Shown: piece by piece, positions 7,392-9,019 of the stretch
Numbering within the stretch: the first letter of the stretch is position 1
How the letters are laid out: every line of letters starts with the position of its first letter
NCBI GenBank assembly: GCA_937127195.1
Contig: CAKZLT010000525.1
Span: 1 to 9,019 of the forward strand
Length of the DNA stretch: 9,019 nucleotides
From: an uncultured Saprospiraceae bacterium
GTDB taxonomy: Bacteria > Bacteroidota > Bacteroidia > Chitinophagales > Saprospiraceae
Direction: 5' to 3'
Program-made: the position numbers and the translations under genes
The notes under the pieces: generated by a model
What the model was told of the DNA's origin: nothing
The model's input: only the letters and a program-made list of their open reading frames with translations
The model's database searches: none

Positions 7392-7559
7392 ATGAAAATA
7401 TCAAATATCAAAACGTATTTTATCTTTCAAAAGAACAATATTAGTAACTCATCTTACGTAGAAGTGCTTTTGCGTAACGTCAGTTATAAGAAAAAACAAT
7501 CTATTTTTTGGAAAGCCATTGAACCTATTCCAACCAAAAAAGAACCACAAAACCAGTAA
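7392..7559 (+). CDS. Possible small basic protein, 55 aa
   Basis: An unrecognised ORF of 55 codons beginning at ATG 7392, divergent from the lipoprotein gene with 53 bp between the two starts. The ATG is preferred to the in-frame TTG at 7353 because GAGAGG (7379-7384) sits 7 bases before it, an unusually good Shine-Dalgarno for this window. The product is basic with lysine clusters, has no signal peptide or membrane helix, and ends in a Pro/Lys/Gln-rich tail. It is followed within about 25 bases by the heptad-repeat hairpin. In its favour: the ribosome site and the absence of an alternative gene across 7339-7582. Against: short, no known family, and it could be chance in AT-rich DNA. Confidence 0.35.
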   Translation: MKISNIKTYFIFQKNNISNSSYVEVLLRNVSYKKKQSIFWKAIEPIPTKKEPQNQ

Positions 7560-7582
7560 AAGCAATCAAAGCAAATGCTTAA

Positions 7583-7679
7583 CTGGATGCTTGATACTGG
7601 TTGCTAGTTGCTGCTACCGCTGTTACAAAAAACAGCGGTAGCAGAATCCAGTAACGAGAATCTAGAATCCAGAATCTAG
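7583..7679. repeat. Degenerate heptad-repeat hairpin
   Basis: The core is a perfect 14-bp stem: CTGCTACCGCTGTT (7611-7624) with AACAGCGGTAGCAG (7631-7644), loop ACAAAA. Outward, both arms consist of 7-bp units. On the left are GGATGCT, TGATACT, GGTTGCT and AGTTGCT (7585-7612). On the right are CAGAATC, CAGTAAC, GAGAATC, TAGAATC and CAGAATC (7642-7676), which on the other strand read GATTCTG and variants. About 20 of 30 outer positions pair, so the whole can fold as one long imperfect hairpin of about 95 bases. The right arm overlaps the last codons and stop of the acetyltransferase gene. It is likely a dispersed intergenic repeat family member and may also attenuate transcripts from either side; it lacks the T tract of a classical terminator. 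Confidence 0.75.
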
Positions 7680-8183
7680 TTCATACCAATGATGCGGGTC
7701 GCCGTAAGCATCAAAAGTCTCAATGAATTTCATTCCGACCTTTTGCAAAACTCTGTTAGAGGCGATATTATTTATATGTGCGCCAGCACAAATTTTTTCT
7801 AATTTTAAGACTTCAAAACCATATTTTAGAGAAGCAATAGCTGTTTCTGTGGCAATGCCTTGCCCCCAATATTCCTTTCTGAATCGATAGCCCAAGTCGT
7901 AATAAGGTCTGTCTTTTCGGACTTCTTGCTCGTATTTCAAACCAGACCAGCCAACGAAATCACCTGTCTTTTTGTCAATAACAGCCCATCTACCAATGCC
8001 ATTTACTTGATACTGATTACGGATATTTTCTATAACTTTTGCTGCTTGTTCTTTTTTTTGTAATGGCATTTTTCCTAAGAAGTGATGAACTTCTGGAGTA
8101 GATTCCATTTTAAATAATCCATCAACATCTGTTTTTTCTATTTTTCTTAAAATAAAGCGGTCGGTTTCAGTAAAGAAATTCAT
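7662..8183 (-). CDS. GNAT-family N-acetyltransferase, RimJ/RimL-like
   Basis: A 173-residue cytoplasmic acetyltransferase that would transfer an acetyl group from acetyl-CoA to an amine; the substrate cannot be told from sequence. Features fit the RimJ/RimL branch: the opening TDRFILRKIEKTDVDGLF (7-24), the central strand VGWSGLKY (77-84), the acetyl-CoA pyrophosphate-binding loop YWGQGIATE (105-113), and the C-terminal motif NNIASNRVLQKVGMKF (138-153). Length is normal for the family. ATG 8183 gives the standard N-terminus. The thioesterase gene ends 60 bases upstream on the same strand, so co-transcription is likely. Oddity: the final five codons (LDSGF) and the stop are made of the heptad repeat that follows, so the natural C-terminus has probably been replaced or shifted by a few residues. 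Confidence 0.93.
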   Translation of the reverse strand: MNFFTETDRFILRKIEKTDVDGLFKMESTPEVHHFLGKMPLQKKEQAAKVIENIRNQYQVNGIGRWAVIDKKTGDFVGWSGLKYEQEVRKDRPYYDLGYRFRKEYWGQGIATETAIASLKYGFEVLKLEKICAGAHINNIASNRVLQKVGMKFIETFDAYGDPHHWYELDSGF

Positions 8184-8226
8184 ATTTTCATTTTTGTAGT
8201 TGATATTTTTATAAAAAACAAAAAAC

Positions 8227-8248
8227 TGTAAAAAAGTTCCTTTTTACA
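8227..8248. other. A/T-rich hairpin overlapping thioesterase stop
   Basis: TGTAAAAA (8227-8234) and TTTTTACA (8241-8248) are perfect complements around AGTTCC. It covers the stop codon of the minus-strand thioesterase gene and lies 43 bases before the acetyltransferase start. The stem is almost all A/T, so it is a weak terminator at best; partial readthrough into the acetyltransferase gene seems likely. Confidence 0.35.
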
Positions 8249-8627
8249 AAACAGAAACAGGCTGCTTATCCTCATCCAAAGCCACAAACACAAATTCTCC
8301 TTCAATCGCCATAATTCGCTTTTCGGAATACATTTCTTCTATAAAAATATGAACACTCACTCTAAGGCTGGTATTACCTATTTTGACAATTTCACCTATT
8401 AATTCTACAATTGTACCATGTGGAATAGGGTGATTAAAGTCGATTTGACTAGTACTAACCGTTACCATTCGCTTTCGGCTAAATCGAGTTGCCGTAATAA
8501 AAGCCACTTCATCCATCAGATGTAGTGCCGTTCCTCCAAACATGGTGTCATAGTGATTAGTCGTATTCGGAAATACAGCTTTGAAAATACTTGTTTTGGA
8601 TGCTTCAATTCTTTCTTTTATTGTCAT
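8244..8627 (-). CDS. Acyl-CoA thioesterase, hotdog fold (YciA/BACH-like)
   Basis: A 127-residue cytoplasmic hydrolase that would cleave acyl-CoA to free acid and CoA. The single hotdog domain shows the family landmarks: FPNTTNHYDTMFGG (19-32) with N24, the helix ALHLMDEVAFITATR (34-48) with likely catalytic D39 followed by E40, then MVTVSTSQIDFNHPIPHG (54-71) and GNTSL (84-88) on the sheet. This is the YciA/cytosolic acyl-CoA hydrolase group, usually hexameric with broad chain-length range (family knowledge). ATG 8627 places the first helix normally and no longer in-frame start is needed. It is the first gene of a probable two-gene minus-strand unit with the acetyltransferase. It diverges from a 3-hydroxyacyl-CoA dehydrogenase-like gene, which suggests, without proof, a link to acyl-CoA metabolism. 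Confidence 0.94.
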   Translation of the reverse strand: MTIKERIEASKTSIFKAVFPNTTNHYDTMFGGTALHLMDEVAFITATRFSRKRMVTVSTSQIDFNHPIPHGTIVELIGEIVKIGNTSLRVSVHIFIEEMYSEKRIMAIEGEFVFVALDEDKQPVSVL

Positions 8628-8685
8628 GTTGTCTATTTATATAAAATTTTGTATTCAACTACTTTGGGTTTCAGCCTTTTAGGTC

Positions 8686-8703
8686 TTTTTTTTATAAAAA
8701 AAA
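8686..8703. repeat. Perfect T8-AT-A8 palindrome
   Basis: TTTTTTTTATAAAAAAAA is its own reverse complement. It sits 58 bases upstream of the thioesterase start, in a spacer where no gene ends, so here it cannot be serving as a terminator for an annotated gene. It is the longest example of the TTTATAAA element recurring in this window's gaps. Confidence 0.5.
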
Positions 8704-8784
8704 CTAAAAAATATAAGATAGTTTACTGTAACTGTCTAATAATGAATTTGTTATCGAAAGTTTAAAAAATATAGTTTTTTTCAT

Positions 8785-8792
8785 TAGATTTG
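8785..8792 (+). promoter_or_regulatory. Candidate -7 element for the dehydrogenase gene
   Basis: TAGATTTG matches the Bacteroidota -7 consensus TAnnTTTG. No clear TTG lies at the usual 19-22 base distance upstream (only TTT at 8761-8763), so support is weak. If used, the leader would be about 165 bases and would include the hairpin at 8866-8921. Confidence 0.3.
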
Positions 8793-8865
8793 TCAAAAAG
8801 GTTTTATTTTATCCTTAATTTTAGAACATAATTTGGTTTAATATAGTTTTATAGTTATTGTTTAG

Positions 8866-8921
8866 AAATGAGATGTTACAAAGATTTATAAAAAATCATC
8901 TTTTGGTTTTGTATCTCATTT
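8866..8921 (+). other. Leader hairpin before the dehydrogenase gene
   Basis: AAATGAGAT (8866-8874) and ATCTCATTT (8913-8921) are perfect complements. Inside, AAAGAT (8880-8885) pairs with ATCTTT (8898-8903). The outer stem is followed directly by a T tract (8919-8923), giving a terminator-like or attenuator-like shape 44 bases before the plus-strand start codon. No plus-strand gene precedes it that would need terminating. A 7-codon ORF (MRCYKDL, 8868-8891) begins inside the 5' arm. Function unknown. Confidence 0.4.
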
Positions 8922-8964
8922 TTACATCATGGCTTTCAACCAACATAATTATATATATAATAAT

Positions 8965-9019
8965 ATGAGTAGAAGAATTAGTAAAGTAGCAATTATCGGT
9001 TCGGGTATCATGGGAGCAG
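8965..9019 (+). CDS. 3-hydroxyacyl-CoA dehydrogenase-like, N-terminus only
   Basis: Only 18 codons are visible before the window ends. They read MSRRISKVAIIGSGIMGA: a beta strand followed by the GxGxMG dinucleotide-binding loop of an NAD-dependent Rossmann fold. The GSGIMG form and its position 12 residues from the start fit the 3-hydroxyacyl-CoA dehydrogenases (FadB/HBD family) of fatty acid beta-oxidation, which reduce NAD while oxidising the 3-hydroxyl. An in-frame ATG at 8929 would add 12 residues rich in Asn/Tyr; 8965 is preferred because family members begin only a few residues before this strand. Other Rossmann dehydrogenases cannot be excluded from so short a piece. Confidence 0.75.
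   Translation, partial: MSRRISKVAIIGSGIMGA

Larger units (their letters stand above)
8628..8964. other. 337-bp divergent intergenic region
   Basis: Very AT-rich spacer between the thioesterase start (minus) and the dehydrogenase start (plus); it must hold both promoters. It contains an 18-base T/A palindrome (8686-8703), a TAnnTTTG match on the plus strand (8785-8792), and a hairpin with a T tract close to the plus-strand gene (8866-8921). No minus-strand TAnnTTTG was found upstream of the thioesterase. The only notable small ORF is 7 codons inside the hairpin. No RNA gene was recognised. Confidence 0.6.

Noticed and set aside
7583..7679. CRISPR array or transposon end
   Set aside because: Units are 7 bp, degenerate and without spacers; no transposase gene or target duplication is visible.
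8553..8765. Plus-strand ORF of 70 codons crossing the thioesterase start
   Set aside because: Overlaps the thioesterase N-terminus and translates A/T palindrome sequence; low complexity and no ribosome site seen.
8929..8964. Upstream in-frame ATG for the dehydrogenase gene
   Set aside because: It would add 12 Asn/Tyr-rich residues not expected before the first strand of this family, though it is not excluded.

Overview
The window is AT-rich DNA that looks chromosomal and most likely comes from a Bacteroidota bacterium, probably a Cytophagales-type lineage. That placement is an inference. It rests on a copper ATPase with the CcoI sequence typical of the phylum, a secreted protease whose signal peptide ends in SFA|Q, a lipoprotein with an acidic stretch after the lipobox cysteine, scarce Shine-Dalgarno sequences, and a good match to the Bacteroidota sigma-A -7 element (TAnnTTTG) upstream of pdxA. 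Nothing seen here marks phage, plasmid, transposon or CRISPR.

Layout, left to right. Bases 1-1826 (+) hold the 3' part of a CcoI-like Cu(I) P1B-type ATPase cut by the window edge. An AT-rich spacer with palindromes follows. Bases 2096-2419 (+) encode a 107-aa protein built from two copies of an L7/L12-C-terminal-like helical unit, closed by a perfect palindromic terminator (2445-2482). Next comes pdxA (2628-3734, +), with its own likely promoter, a small leader hairpin and a terminator. Bases 3919-6000 (+) encode a secreted M48-type zinc protease with a long unassigned C-terminal region. It converges on a minus-strand lipoprotein gene (6073-7338), and the two share a terminator with a perfect 21-bp stem. 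The lipoprotein looks like a class A beta-lactamase-fold serine hydrolase that has lost its catalytic Ser/Lys and SDN motifs. A possible 55-aa ORF (7392-7559, +) diverges from it.

A hairpin of degenerate 7-bp repeats (7583-7679) runs into the 3' end of a minus-strand GNAT acetyltransferase gene (7662-8183). That gene lies just downstream of a hotdog-fold acyl-CoA thioesterase gene (8244-8627, -), and the two probably share a transcript. A 337-bp divergent spacer with palindromes and a structured leader candidate leads to the first 18 codons of a 3-hydroxyacyl-CoA dehydrogenase-like gene (8965 to the window end, +).

Most genes are individually housekeeping-like (copper loading for the terminal oxidase, vitamin B6 synthesis, acyl-CoA metabolism, envelope proteolysis) and most sit in single-gene transcription units with strong terminators. 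I see no convincing new multi-gene system. The points most worth following up are the apparent pseudo-hydrolase lipoprotein, the heptad-repeat hairpin entering the acetyltransferase gene, the TTTATAAA octamer found only between genes, and the structured leader before the dehydrogenase gene.
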